64,000 bases of DNA. Source: Tissierella sp. Yu-01. GTDB taxonomy: Bacteria; Bacillota; Clostridia; Tissierellales; Tissierellaceae. This document shows, one piece after another, positions 16,937-25,241 of this stretch (position 1 is its first letter; the number at the start of each line of letters is the position of its first letter). The position numbers and the translations under genes are program-made. The stretch spans positions 372,001 through 436,000 of the forward strand of contig NZ_CP120677.1 in the NCBI RefSeq assembly GCF_029537395.1, given 5' to 3'. The notes under the pieces were generated by a model. That model did not search any database, was not told the DNA's origin, and saw nothing but the letters and a program-made list of their open reading frames with translations.

Positions 16937-17416
16937 ATGAGAAATTTAAAATGCAATTTAGCTATGGCGAGTATAAAAGGTGGAAACCTTTATCCAAATA
17001 TATATGGTACAGTTTATTTTGAAGAGGTAACCGGAGGCACAGAGGTTACTGCTAAGATATGGGGGTTGCCTTTATATAGACCTGCCACACCAAGTAGTCA
17101 GCCTATTGGGCCCTTTGGTTTTCATATTCATCAATTTGGAAGGTGTGAAATAACTGACCCTAATGATCCATTTGCTTCTGCAGGAGAGCATTACAATCCA
17201 ACTAATCAACCACATGGCAACCATGTAGGTGACTTTCCTGTATTGTTTTCAAATGATGGATATGCTATGATGAAATTTTTTACAAACAAATTCATACCGA
17301 GGGATGTTATCGGAAGAAGCGTAATGATCCATGAAAATCCTGATGATTATCGAACTCAACCTTCTGGTAACTCTGGTAAAAGAATCGCGTGTGGAGTAAT
17401 CTGTTCAGTAGAATAA
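16937..17416 (+). CDS. sodC: Cu/Zn superoxide dismutase (cytoplasmic form, all ligands present)
   Basis: 159 residues. It dismutates superoxide to hydrogen peroxide and oxygen. All metal ligands of the family can be placed: His63 and His65 (FHIHQFG), bridging His85 (AGEHYNP), His93, His96 and Asp99 (PHGNHVGD), His132 (MIHENPDD), plus the disulfide cysteines 70 and 152 and the guiding Arg149 (KRIACGVI). No signal peptide is present, which is unusual, since most bacterial SodC are exported. ATG 16937 is 6 bases after GAGGAGG; longer in-frame readings lack a ribosome site. A terminator follows. Confidence 0.92.
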   Translation: MRNLKCNLAMASIKGGNLYPNIYGTVYFEEVTGGTEVTAKIWGLPLYRPATPSSQPIGPFGFHIHQFGRCEITDPNDPFASAGEHYNPTNQPHGNHVGDFPVLFSNDGYAMMKFFTNKFIPRDVIGRSVMIHENPDDYRTQPSGNSGKRIACGVICSVE

Positions 17417-17417
17417 T

Positions 17418-17444
17418 AAAACTGGCGTTTGTACGCCAGTTTTT
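17418..17444. terminator. Terminator between sodC and mnmH
   Basis: Perfect 11-bp stem AAAACTGGCGT with its complement, TTGT loop, T-run after; works in both directions between convergent genes. Confidence 0.88.
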
Positions 17445-17452
17445 AATTGAGT

Positions 17453-18475
17453 CTATTTAAATAAGTTAATCATCTGTTCAGCCGTTTCTTTCGCATCCAG
17501 ATTGTTAAATGTAGCTATATATTCTCTGTTTTTTGATTCATAAAGTGGATCGTAGTATTTAATCATAAGTTCTTCAATTACTTCATTATATTTCTTATCA
17601 TTGATCATTTTAATATAATTGTCTATATTTTTGCTGCCAAGGCGCTTTCTTAATAAATTTAGAGCTTCAATCAACTCTTCATCTGTGTCATGAACATATT
17701 CCTTTAGGATATTTTGTACTCTGATATTAATTGGTGAATTAATGTAGATATTTTTACTTTTTTTTATTTTATCAAACATATAATCAGGCATTACAACTCT
17801 ACCTATTCTTTTACTTTCACCTTCAGTAAACAATAGGTTTGATTTCCTATTTTTTAGTGTATCATATATAAGACCTTCGAACATTTTTTGAGTATGTGGT
17901 GGTGTTTCTAAACCTACACTTCCTAATAATGATCCCCTATGATTTGCACAAGCTTCTATATCTAGCACATCATGTCCATTTTCTTTGATATACTTTAAAA
18001 TTTCTGTTTTTCCAGAACCAGTATTACCATATAGTACCACAAAATTCACTGTTTCTAATATCTTAGGAAGATTTTCGTTTATATATCTTCTATAGCTTTT
18101 ATAGCCACCATCTAGTCTTATAGAATTAATACCAATGGATCTAAATAATGAAGCAACTGTATTACTCCTAAATCCTCCTCTTGCACAAAAGAATATCAGA
18201 CTATCGTACTCTTTATCCAACTGTGAAACTATTTCGTATATTTGTGGAAGTTTTTTTGATACTGCTTCTATACCGAGTTTTTTTGCCTTATCTATACTTT
18301 CTTGAATATAAGTAGTACCGATAATTTTTCTTTCTTCGTCAGTAAATATTGGTATATTAATAGCTCCTGGAATAGTCTCAGAATAATATTCACTAGGACT
18401 TCTTAAGTCTATTAGTTTAAAACTTCCATTAATTCTACTATTGTCTATATCTTCGTATTGTATTTCTAAAAACAT
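17453..18475 (-). CDS. mnmH: tRNA 2-selenouridine/geranyl-2-thiouridine synthase MnmH (SelU)
   Basis: 340 residues: an N-terminal rhodanese domain with active Cys97 (FFCARGGFRSN), then a P-loop domain with Walker A GNTGSGKTE. MnmH replaces sulfur with selenium in the wobble uridine of tRNAs for Lys, Glu and Gln, using selenophosphate, via a geranylated intermediate. It implies a selD gene elsewhere in the genome. Length and domain order are as in the family. Apparently monocistronic. A TIGR01212 radical-SAM gene that acts on the same nucleotide lies at 41.1 kb. Confidence 0.95.
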   Translation of the reverse strand: MFLEIQYEDIDNSRINGSFKLIDLRSPSEYYSETIPGAINIPIFTDEERKIIGTTYIQESIDKAKKLGIEAVSKKLPQIYEIVSQLDKEYDSLIFFCARGGFRSNTVASLFRSIGINSIRLDGGYKSYRRYINENLPKILETVNFVVLYGNTGSGKTEILKYIKENGHDVLDIEACANHRGSLLGSVGLETPPHTQKMFEGLIYDTLKNRKSNLLFTEGESKRIGRVVMPDYMFDKIKKSKNIYINSPINIRVQNILKEYVHDTDEELIEALNLLRKRLGSKNIDNYIKMINDKKYNEVIEELMIKYYDPLYESKNREYIATFNNLDAKETAEQMINLFK

Positions 18476-18710
18476 TATGTACCTCTATTCTATTTATTTA
18501 CATTTTATTAAATTTACTATCTTATTATATACCTCATTACTTTAATTATAAAGTTTTTTTATTACGAATAGGAAAGCTCTACTTTCTTATGATTCAACAA
18601 AGTTCATAGATTATTTTAATGTTATTTCCAATGAGATATCCTAATATCTAGCAATATAATTGATACCTATGGTATAATAATTATCTGGAAATTAAAAAGG
18701 AGAGACGTAT

Positions 18711-19139
18711 ATGAGAAATTTAGATATAGCAAAGGAATATTTATTAAAAAATGATCTTAACTTTGTAATAGTTAAGGATGGACAAGTAATAGAAGAGTCA
18801 AGTTCAAGAGGTATTAAACCTATATATGAGACTTATAAAAACAATGTAAAATATTTTGAAGGAGCATCAGTTGCTGATAGGGTAATAGGAAAAGCAGCCG
18901 CTATGTTCTTAGTAAGTGGAGGAATTAAAGAATTATATACTGATCTTATAAGTGAACTAGCTATAGAGATATTAGAAAACGATGATATAGTAGTTAACTA
19001 TTCAAAGAAGGTTCCGATGATACTAAATAGAGCGCAAGATGATATGTGTCCAATTGAAAAATTATCATCTCAAACCAATGATGTATACAAATTAGTAGAA
19101 GAGATCAGTAACTTTTTAAATAACATTAAAGTAAATTAG
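18711..19139 (+). CDS. DUF1893 domain protein
   Basis: 142 residues. The core VADRVIGKAAAMFLVSGG and the later ILNRAQDDMCPIEKL are the hallmarks of DUF1893, a small clostridial family whose fold is related to cytidine-deaminase-like proteins; activity unknown. A TATAAT box with extended TGG (about 18669-18677) and a GGAGAG ribosome site precede ATG. It is 9 bases upstream of an ECF S-component gene, so the two are an operon, hinting at a role in handling the imported vitamin or nucleobase. Confidence 0.8.
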   Translation: MRNLDIAKEYLLKNDLNFVIVKDGQVIEESSSRGIKPIYETYKNNVKYFEGASVADRVIGKAAAMFLVSGGIKELYTDLISELAIEILENDDIVVNYSKKVPMILNRAQDDMCPIEKLSSQTNDVYKLVEEISNFLNNIKVN

Positions 19140-19148
19140 GAGGGAATT

Positions 19149-19658
19149 ATGAAAGCCAAAAGAATTGTTTTATCAGGATTATTTGTAGCAATAGGTATAC
19201 TATTACCAATGATTTTTCACCAGTTTAGTATGGGTGGTCCTGCATTTTTACCGATGCATATACCAGTGCTAATAGCAGGGTTATTTTTAGGACCGATAGA
19301 AGGCTTAATGGTAGGACTAATAACACCTATATTAAGTAGTGTACTAACAGGTATGCCAGTAATGTTCCCAATGCTACCTATTATGGTATTTGAACTTGGT
19401 ACTTATGGTTTTACAGCTGGATATTTTTACAAGAAGTTAAAAATGAATTTATTTGTATCCCTTATATTAAGTATGTTAGATGGTAGAATATCAGCAGGGA
19501 TAGTAGTATTTATATTAGGATCTTTCTTCGGATATCAAGGGGCAGGACCAATACCTTTTATTCAAGGAGCCATAATAACAGGAATACCAGGAATAATTAT
19601 TCAAATTATATTTGTACCTTTAGTTGTAAAATTGTTAAATAAATATATACAACAATAA
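19149..19658 (+). CDS. ECF transporter S component
   Basis: 169 residues, five to six membrane helices, with the conserved opening AKRIVLSGLFVAIGILLPM followed by LPMHIPVLIAGLFLGPIEGL and SSVLTGMPVMFPMLPIMVFEL. This is the pattern of energy-coupling-factor S subunits that bind a vitamin and dock onto EcfAAT. The ligand cannot be assigned: no riboswitch or biosynthetic gene is nearby. Behind an AGGAGGG site and tightly linked to the DUF1893 gene. Confidence 0.82.
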   Translation: MKAKRIVLSGLFVAIGILLPMIFHQFSMGGPAFLPMHIPVLIAGLFLGPIEGLMVGLITPILSSVLTGMPVMFPMLPIMVFELGTYGFTAGYFYKKLKMNLFVSLILSMLDGRISAGIVVFILGSFFGYQGAGPIPFIQGAIITGIPGIIIQIIFVPLVVKLLNKYIQQ

Positions 19659-19713
19659 GTTAACAAAAAATTAACAATCCTATGATATAATACTCCTTAT
19701 AGGAGGTGGACTT

Positions 19714-20442
19714 ATGTCGAAATATACTAAGGAATTTATAATTCCATATTATGATACAAATAAAAATGGATTCGTAAGACCAGAATCATTATTAAGTTAT
19801 ATGGGTGAAACATCTTCGTTACACAGTGATTTTTTAGGGGTAGGGATAGAAGCGTTAGTAAAGCATAATGTTGTTTGGATGTTAAATAGATGGAGAGTAC
19901 GATTTTATAAATATCCTAAGGCATTAGATAAAGTTACGATTGGAACCTGGAGTTCGGGTATCAATAGGTTCTATGCAACTAGAGAGTTTGTCATATATGA
20001 TGAAGATAACGAAAAAGTAGTTGAAGCAACAACTCAATGGGTTTTCTTAGATACATTGAAAAAGAGACCAATAAGAGTTCCTCAGGAACTTAGTCAAATA
20101 TATGGAACAGTAGTTGAAAAGAACCTCCATGATTTTTATGACTTCAAAGATGAATTCAGCACTACTAGTGGAATAGACTTTCATGTTAGAAAATCTGATA
20201 TTGATTATAACCATCATGTAAATAATGTTAAATATTTAAATTGGATGTTAGAAGCAATACCTAGTGATATAGATGATAAATATAAGCTATATGAGCTTGA
20301 TATACAGTACAAAAAAGAGATTAAACTAGGATCTACTATAAATTCCTCACTTACTGAAAATAGAGAAGAAAATTTTACATATTTACATAAGATTACTGAT
20401 GGGGAAGAGCTAAATGCATATGGAAGAACTGTTTGGAAATGA
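19714..20442 (+). CDS. Acyl-ACP thioesterase (FatA/FatB family)
   Basis: 242 residues forming two tandem hotdog domains. The first carries RWRVRFYKYPKALDKVTIGTW, the second the catalytic-type segment VRKSDIDYNHHVNNVKYLNWML with the Asn/His pair of the family. It releases free fatty acids from acyl-carrier protein. Its own extended -10 (TGATATAAT, 19683-19691) and an AGGAGG site precede ATG; a short CTCCT/AGGAG hairpin (about 19693-19705) partly masks that site. A terminator follows immediately. Confidence 0.9.
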   Translation: MSKYTKEFIIPYYDTNKNGFVRPESLLSYMGETSSLHSDFLGVGIEALVKHNVVWMLNRWRVRFYKYPKALDKVTIGTWSSGINRFYATREFVIYDEDNEKVVEATTQWVFLDTLKKRPIRVPQELSQIYGTVVEKNLHDFYDFKDEFSTTSGIDFHVRKSDIDYNHHVNNVKYLNWMLEAIPSDIDDKYKLYELDIQYKKEIKLGSTINSSLTENREENFTYLHKITDGEELNAYGRTVWK

Positions 20443-20469
20443 AAAATCCTCTATTTTAGAGGATTTTTC
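20441..20469. terminator. Bidirectional terminator
   Basis: 13-bp stem GAAAAATCCTCTA with its complement and a TTT loop, overlapping the thioesterase stop codon and adjoining the convergent gene. Confidence 0.88.
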
Positions 20470-20471
20470 AT

Positions 20472-20963
20472 TTAGAAATCAGTTTTTAATATTTTTCCGT
20501 TTTCATTAATATACATTTCTGTGATTTTATCAAGATATGGGACTCCATCGATCTTAGTACATTCTAATGTATGAATCTTTTTGTTGATTCCTTTTTCTTG
20601 TTTGTAATTAGATTTTAATACCTTCATAAGTGAAACTGGATGCTCTGGTTCTTTTAGTGAAATAAATGCTGTATCTGGTACTGCGATCGCATCGCCAACA
20701 AGCTTTTCAAAATCAATGTTGTCTATTCCTGGAATAAGGAAGAACTCAACTTGATTTTCTAGATCCTCGAAGCCTTTAACTTGTACATTTGTAAAGCTCT
20801 TTTTGGCAACTGCCATCAATGTAGCCATCAAAGGACGAATACCTGCTGATCTATGTCCTGATACTACAATAGATTCCTTTCTCATGATAGCATCTTCGAT
20901 ATATTGTCCCTGTTCTTCTGTCATAAATTTTTGTTCTACAAATTTACTAATCATTGGGTTCAT
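20472..20963 (-). CDS. Conserved protein with a degenerate type II/IV secretion-ATPase-like P-loop region
   Basis: 163 residues. ATG 20963 follows AGGAGTG by 7 bases. The stretch EDAIMRKESIVVSGHRSAGIRPLMATLMAV looks like the Walker A region of GspE/CpaF-type ATPases (SGxxGSGKTTLLxALM), but the glycine-lysine-serine residues are lost, so it probably cannot hydrolyse ATP. The remainder is too short to complete such an ATPase. No secretion genes are nearby. It may be a captured and repurposed fragment or an unrelated family. Function unknown. Confidence 0.5.
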   Translation of the reverse strand: MNPMISKFVEQKFMTEEQGQYIEDAIMRKESIVVSGHRSAGIRPLMATLMAVAKKSFTNVQVKGFEDLENQVEFFLIPGIDNIDFEKLVGDAIAVPDTAFISLKEPEHPVSLMKVLKSNYKQEKGINKKIHTLECTKIDGVPYLDKITEMYINENGKILKTDF

Positions 20964-21152
20964 AATATCACTCCTAAGGTCTTTTTTCACTTATATTGTA
21001 TCACTTAAATTATGGTTTATAAAGGGTAAAAGACAAAGTTAGTTAAAAATCAAACAAGATTTACAAAATTAAATGGCATAATTCAAAATTCAGGTAAATT
21101 ATTAGATAAAGTGATATAATAATTATTATGTAGTCTAAGGAGGGTGTTATAA

Positions 21153-21623
21153 ATGGGATATGATAATATTAAAATGGATAGGCAAAAAAGAATCGCATTA
21201 ATAGCTCATGATAATATGAAAAAGGAATTAATTGATTGGGTAATTAAAAATAAAGTTGCTTTAAGCAAACATTTTCTATGTGGTACAGGGACAACAGCAA
21301 AAATTATAGCAGAAACCATAAATTTACCAGTAAAGGCCTATAAGTCAGGACCTATGGGAGGAGACCAACAAATTGGTGCGAGAATTTCTGAGGGCAAAAT
21401 AGACATGATGATTTTCTTTTGGGACCCATTAGAAGCTCAACCACACGATCCTGATGTAAAAGCACTTTTGAGAATCGCTGTTCTATATGATATTCCTGTT
21501 GCAAATAATATGTCAACGGCAGATTTTCTACTGGAATCAAAACTAATGGATGAAGAGTATGAAAGACATGTGGTAGATTATCAAGATTTTATAAATAAAC
21601 GAGCAAAGGACTTTTTAAAATAA
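21153..21623 (+). CDS. mgsA: Methylglyoxal synthase
   Basis: 156 residues. It converts dihydroxyacetone phosphate to methylglyoxal and phosphate, a bypass of lower glycolysis when phosphate is short. Key features are RIALIAHDNMKKELIDW, the phosphate-binding LCGTGTTAKII, SGPMGGDQQIGARI, and DMMIFFWDPLEAQPHDPDV with the catalytic aspartates. An AAGGAGGG site precedes ATG 21153. DHAP also comes from the aldolase operon at 56 kb. Confidence 0.96.
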   Translation: MGYDNIKMDRQKRIALIAHDNMKKELIDWVIKNKVALSKHFLCGTGTTAKIIAETINLPVKAYKSGPMGGDQQIGARISEGKIDMMIFFWDPLEAQPHDPDVKALLRIAVLYDIPVANNMSTADFLLESKLMDEEYERHVVDYQDFINKRAKDFLK

Positions 21624-21657
21624 TTATTTAATTTTTAGAAAAGTTTGTTAAAACAAC

Positions 21658-21818
21658 TTGCAATTGTGAGAAAACGATGTTACAATATTGGTGTAGCTTT
21701 AATTCAGTAGTAATAAATGGAAACAATAAACTGTAGTTTAACGTATCAAAGCATATAGTAACGAAATTTATTGTTGGGATTACACGAATTAAAGAAATAA
21801 ATTTTGGAGGTATATGCT
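21658..21818 (+). promoter_or_regulatory. Cold-shock gene promoter and long structured 5' leader
   Basis: TTGCAA (21658-21663), a 17-base spacer and TACAAT (21681-21686) predict a leader of about 125 bases. Within it, 21722-21730 (AACAATAAA) pairs perfectly with 21767-21775, enclosing smaller palindromes. Long foldable leaders are typical of cspA-type mRNAs, where they change shape with temperature. Confidence 0.6.
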
Positions 21819-22016
21819 ATGAAGGGTACAGTTAAATGGTTTAACGCAGAAAAAGGATTTGGATTTATTACAACTGAAGAAGGAAATGACGTATTTGCAC
21901 ATTTCTCACAAATTCAAAAAGAAGGCTTCAAAACTTTAGAAGAAGGCCAATCAGTAGAATTCAACGTAGTTGAAGGACAAAAAGGCTTACAAGCTGAAAA
22001 TATTACAATATTATAA
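21819..22016 (+). CDS. Cold shock protein (CspA/CspB family)
   Basis: 65 residues, a single cold-shock domain with the RNP1 (KGFGFITTE) and RNP2 (VFAHFSQI) motifs. It binds single-stranded RNA/DNA and melts mRNA secondary structure. ATG 21819 is 8 bases after GGAGG; an in-frame TTG upstream overlaps that site. Preceded by a long leader and followed by a terminator, so a single-gene unit. Confidence 0.96.
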   Translation: MKGTVKWFNAEKGFGFITTEEGNDVFAHFSQIQKEGFKTLEEGQSVEFNVVEGQKGLQAENITIL

Positions 22017-22028
22017 TACCGAAAAACT

Positions 22029-22065
22029 AACCTCTTAGGGATTGTCTCTAAGAGGTTTTATTTTA
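22029..22065 (+). terminator. Terminator after csp
   Basis: 10-bp stem AACCTCTTAG (22029-22038) with 22048-22057, then a T-rich run. Confidence 0.88.
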
Positions 22066-22122
22066 TTTTAAGATATGATACACTTTAAAAGACTCAAATA
22101 ATTAAAGAAGAGAGGTAAATAA

Positions 22123-22869
22123 ATGAGTGAAAATAATTTAGTTGCAAAAGTTAACGGTAAGGAGATTTCTAAAGATGATGTTTTAAAATTCTTAAATGAT
22201 ATAGGACCTCAGATGGCTATGCAATTTCAATCTCCTGAAGGAATTAAAAGGGTAATCGATGAATTAGTAAATCAAGAATTATTATATCTTGATGCAATAG
22301 AATTAAATCTTGAAGAAGATAAGGAATTCAAGGATGTTTTAGAAAAGACAAAAGCTAACCTTTTAAAGGATTATGCTGTTAATAAGATAATAGCTGGGAT
22401 TACTACTAAAGAAGAAGAACTTAAAGATTATTATGAAAAGAATAAGGATAGTTACAATAAACCAGAATCAGTGAAAGCAAGTCATATTTTAGTTGATAAT
22501 GAAGATAAAGCAAATGAAGTAATATCTGAATTAAATGAAGGCTTAAGTTTTGAAGATGCGGCTAAAAATTATTCCACATGTCCGTCTAAGGAAGCTGGTG
22601 GAGCTCTTGGAGAGTTTACTAAAGGACAAATGGTTAAAGAATTTGAAGATGTAGCTTTCAATATGGAAGTAGGCACAGTATCTAAACCTGTTAAGACACA
22701 ATTTGGTTATCATATAATCAAGTTAACGGACAAAAATAAAGCTTCAATTAGTAACTTTGAAGAAGTTAAAGATCAGGTTAATAATCAAGTATTGAGAATT
22801 AAACAACAAAAGGAGTACTTAAGTAAAATTGATACATTAAAAGGGAAATATGAAGTAGAAGTCTTCTAG
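22123..22869 (+). CDS. Parvulin-type peptidyl-prolyl isomerase (PrsA-like, cytoplasmic)
   Basis: 248 residues: an N-terminal SurA-like helical region (about 1-110) and a parvulin domain (about 112-205) with ASHILVDNEDKANEVISELN, AKNYSTCPSKEAGGALGEF and FGYHIIKLTD. It catalyses cis-trans isomerisation before proline. Unlike PrsA it has no signal peptide or lipobox, so it should act in the cytoplasm; such forms are common in clostridia. Monocistronic, with a terminator overlapping its stop. Confidence 0.9.
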   Translation: MSENNLVAKVNGKEISKDDVLKFLNDIGPQMAMQFQSPEGIKRVIDELVNQELLYLDAIELNLEEDKEFKDVLEKTKANLLKDYAVNKIIAGITTKEEELKDYYEKNKDSYNKPESVKASHILVDNEDKANEVISELNEGLSFEDAAKNYSTCPSKEAGGALGEFTKGQMVKEFEDVAFNMEVGTVSKPVKTQFGYHIIKLTDKNKASISNFEEVKDQVNNQVLRIKQQKEYLSKIDTLKGKYEVEVF

Positions 22870-22897
22870 GAGGTGGCTGATGCCACCTTCTTTTTTT
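22869..22897 (+). terminator. Terminator after parvulin gene
   Basis: GGAGGTGGC-TGAT-GCCACCTTC stem followed by seven T residues. Confidence 0.92.
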
Positions 22898-23059
22898 ATG
22901 CAACGAACACCAAATTTGCACGAGCAAAGCGAGTAAGCAAATTTAAGTTGTGAGACTGCGATAGGTCTAACCCGATTTACAGAGCGGATTTCTGTTTCAA
23001 AATTGTTTGAAAACTGGAAATAGTGGTATTTATTACACATGAATAGCATTTATTATATT
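22898..23059. other. Intergenic stretch with a stem-loop ahead of the NQR-like operon
   Basis: About 160 bases. AAATTTGC (22912-22919) pairs with GCAAATTT (22937-22944) across a loop with CGAGCAAAGCGAG, flanked by CAAC/GTTG. No clear -35/-10 pair is evident and no gene can be read. It probably holds the operon promoter or is a mobile-repeat remnant. Confidence 0.4.
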
Positions 23060-23071
23060 GGGGGTGGTATT

Positions 23072-24025
23072 TTGTTCATTAAACAGAAAATGATGAGAAC
23101 AGTAATTTATTCTTTAATTCCATTAATACTTGCTGGAACTTATTTTTTTGGACTAAGGGTGTTAGTATTAATGGCAGTAGTTACAGCATTCGGAGTTTTA
23201 GCAGAGTACTTATTTGAAAAGCATTACAAAAGAAAAGTCTCGGAGGCAATCTTTGTAACGTGTATTCTTTACACAATGACACTACCGCCAACAACACCTT
23301 ATTGGATTGCAGTTATAGGTATAATTTTCGGTGTTGTATTTGGAAAAGAGGTCTACGGAGGTTTTGGGAAAAACATATTCAATCCTGCTCTAATTGCTAG
23401 AGCCTTTGTTTATATATCATTTCCTTCACCACTTACAATTTCATGGACCAGTGGATCCACAGGATTTCCAGGAGGATTTGGTACTTATTTAAATGAAGGA
23501 ATTGAAATGGTATCACAGGCTACACCAATGTTATTATTTAGGGCAACTGGAGAAACGGTTTCTAAATTGAATTTATTTATTGGAAATGTGGCAGGCTCAA
23601 TTGGTGAAACTAGTGCAATACTTATTATATTGGCTGGCATTTACTTGATTTACAAAAAGGTAGCTTCTTGGCACATTATGGCTGGATGTTTAACGGGATT
23701 CGTAGGATTAAACAGTATTTTATATCTATTAGGATCAACAAAGGTATCTGATCCCTTATATGGTATATTAGCAGGTGGTTTCTTATTCGGAACAGTTTTT
23801 ATGGCTACAGATCCAGTATCTTCACCAAAAACTAAAGAAGGAAAGATAATTTACGGAGTACTTATTGGTATAGTTACAGTGATTATCAGAGGCTATGCAC
23901 TATTTGCAGGTGGAATGATGTTTGCCATACTTATAGGAAATACTTTCGGCCCTATTATAGATGAAGGAGTAAAGGCTATAAAAAAGGCTAAAAAAGCATC
24001 GCCTAAGAAGGAGGTATCAGCATGA
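23072..24025 (+). CDS. NqrB/RnfD-family membrane subunit of an ion-translocating NADH dehydrogenase
   Basis: 317 residues from TTG 23072, which follows GGGGGTGG; ATG 23039 is in frame but lacks a ribosome site. Ten or so membrane helices. SQATPMLLF holds the threonine expected to carry covalent FMN, and FMATDPVSSPKTKEGK is the conserved late loop of the family. Its length is that of RnfD (about 320) rather than NqrB (about 410). It overlaps the next gene by 4 bases. First gene of a five-gene operon; see the finding on the missing NqrA. Confidence 0.88.
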   Translation: MFIKQKMMRTVIYSLIPLILAGTYFFGLRVLVLMAVVTAFGVLAEYLFEKHYKRKVSEAIFVTCILYTMTLPPTTPYWIAVIGIIFGVVFGKEVYGGFGKNIFNPALIARAFVYISFPSPLTISWTSGSTGFPGGFGTYLNEGIEMVSQATPMLLFRATGETVSKLNLFIGNVAGSIGETSAILIILAGIYLIYKKVASWHIMAGCLTGFVGLNSILYLLGSTKVSDPLYGILAGGFLFGTVFMATDPVSSPKTKEGKIIYGVLIGIVTVIIRGYALFAGGMMFAILIGNTFGPIIDEGVKAIKKAKKASPKKEVSA

Positions 24026-24624
24026 GAAAATCATTTGCTTACCCAATATTATTTATGACATTGATAACTTCAATTACAGTTTTTGCTTTAGCCTTCTTAA
24101 ATGAAAGTACAGCTGAGAGAGTAGCTACTCTTCAGGAGACAGAGCTAAGAACGAAGATATTATATGCTTTTGATATTGATCTAAATACAGATGATCCCGT
24201 AGAAATAGAAAGAATATTTTATGAGAACATAGAAGAAGAAACATCAGGGGAAGAGAGAATATTTATACTTAAAGAAAATAATCAGGATACTGGATATGCA
24301 TTTCCAGTAAGCGGTCCAGGATTGTGGGGCACTATAAATGCTTATGTGGCCATATCAACTGATTATGATGAACTCTTAGGAATAGTTTTTGTGAAACACG
24401 AAGAAACTCCAGGTTTAGGAGGTAGAATAGAAGAAGAGGCATTTTTGCAGCAGTTTAGAGGATTAAATGTTTCAAGTGCTGAAGATGGTAATTATATAGT
24501 TTACAGGCCAGCTACAAATGGAAATGTTGATGCTATAGCAGGCGCTACTCTTACCTCCCAATCAGTTGCAAATCTATTAAATCAAGATATAGATATATTT
24601 ATAAATGCTAGGAAGGGGGAATAG
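24022..24624 (+). CDS. NqrC/RnfG-family FMN-binding subunit
   Basis: 200 residues: one N-terminal membrane anchor and an extracytoplasmic FMN_bind domain. GPGLWGTINAYVAI and ETPGLGGRIEEEAF resemble NqrC more than RnfG. The flavinylation motif AGATLTSQSV near the C-terminus carries the threonine that ApbE modifies. ATG overlaps the end of the preceding gene (ATGA arrangement). An ApbE FMN transferase is required and must be encoded elsewhere. Confidence 0.88.
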   Translation: MRKSFAYPILFMTLITSITVFALAFLNESTAERVATLQETELRTKILYAFDIDLNTDDPVEIERIFYENIEEETSGEERIFILKENNQDTGYAFPVSGPGLWGTINAYVAISTDYDELLGIVFVKHEETPGLGGRIEEEAFLQQFRGLNVSSAEDGNYIVYRPATNGNVDAIAGATLTSQSVANLLNQDIDIFINARKGE

Positions 24625-24626
24625 AG

Positions 24627-25241
24627 TTGGCTAAGTTTAAATCTACAAAGATATTAATGGATGGTATCTGGAATGATAATCCTGTATTTAGACAATTAAT
24701 AGGTCTATGTTCTGCCCTTGCAGTAACTAATCTATGTATGAACTCATTTATTATGGGAATGGGATTAACATTTGTTACAGGACTATCTTCATTTACCATA
24801 TCACTAATAAGACAATTTACACCAAAGCATATAAGAATGATGGTTCAAGTTCTCATAATTGCAGTATATGTAATTATTGTAGATATTTTCCTAAGGGCGT
24901 ATATGCCAGAATTAAGTAAAGCACTAGGTCCATATGTTGGATTGATAATTACTAACTGTATAATCATGGGTAGAGCAGAGGCATATGCTCAGAATAATCC
25001 TCCAATACCTGCATTAATTGATGGAGTAGCAAATGGTTTGGGGTATACCCTTGTATTGTTATCAATAGCTGTAGTTAGGGAAATATTGGCTTTCGGTTCC
25101 TTATTTGGAATTCAAATTTTAGGGGAAGGTTTCGTACCATGGACTATTATGATAATGCCTCCAAGTGCTTTCTTCCTTCTTGCAATTATTATCTGGATAA
25201 CACACAATATTCAGGAAAATAAAAGTGAGGTGGCTAAATAA
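24627..25241 (+). CDS. NqrD/RnfE-family membrane subunit
   Basis: 204 residues, six membrane helices. The two cysteines that with those of the partner subunit hold an intramembrane 2Fe-2S cluster are present: Cys28 (LIGLCSALAVT) and one near residue 110 (IITNCIIMGRAEA). TTG 24627 is used, 7 bases after a GGAAGGGGG site. Part of the NQR-like operon between the FMN subunit and NqrE. Confidence 0.92.
   Translation: MAKFKSTKILMDGIWNDNPVFRQLIGLCSALAVTNLCMNSFIMGMGLTFVTGLSSFTISLIRQFTPKHIRMMVQVLIIAVYVIIVDIFLRAYMPELSKALGPYVGLIITNCIIMGRAEAYAQNNPPIPALIDGVANGLGYTLVLLSIAVVREILAFGSLFGIQILGEGFVPWTIMIMPPSAFFLLAIIIWITHNIQENKSEVAK

Noticed and set aside
22898-23059. A second copy of the folded element found before ppdK
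   Set aside because: Both have short AT stems, but I could not align the surrounding sequence convincingly.
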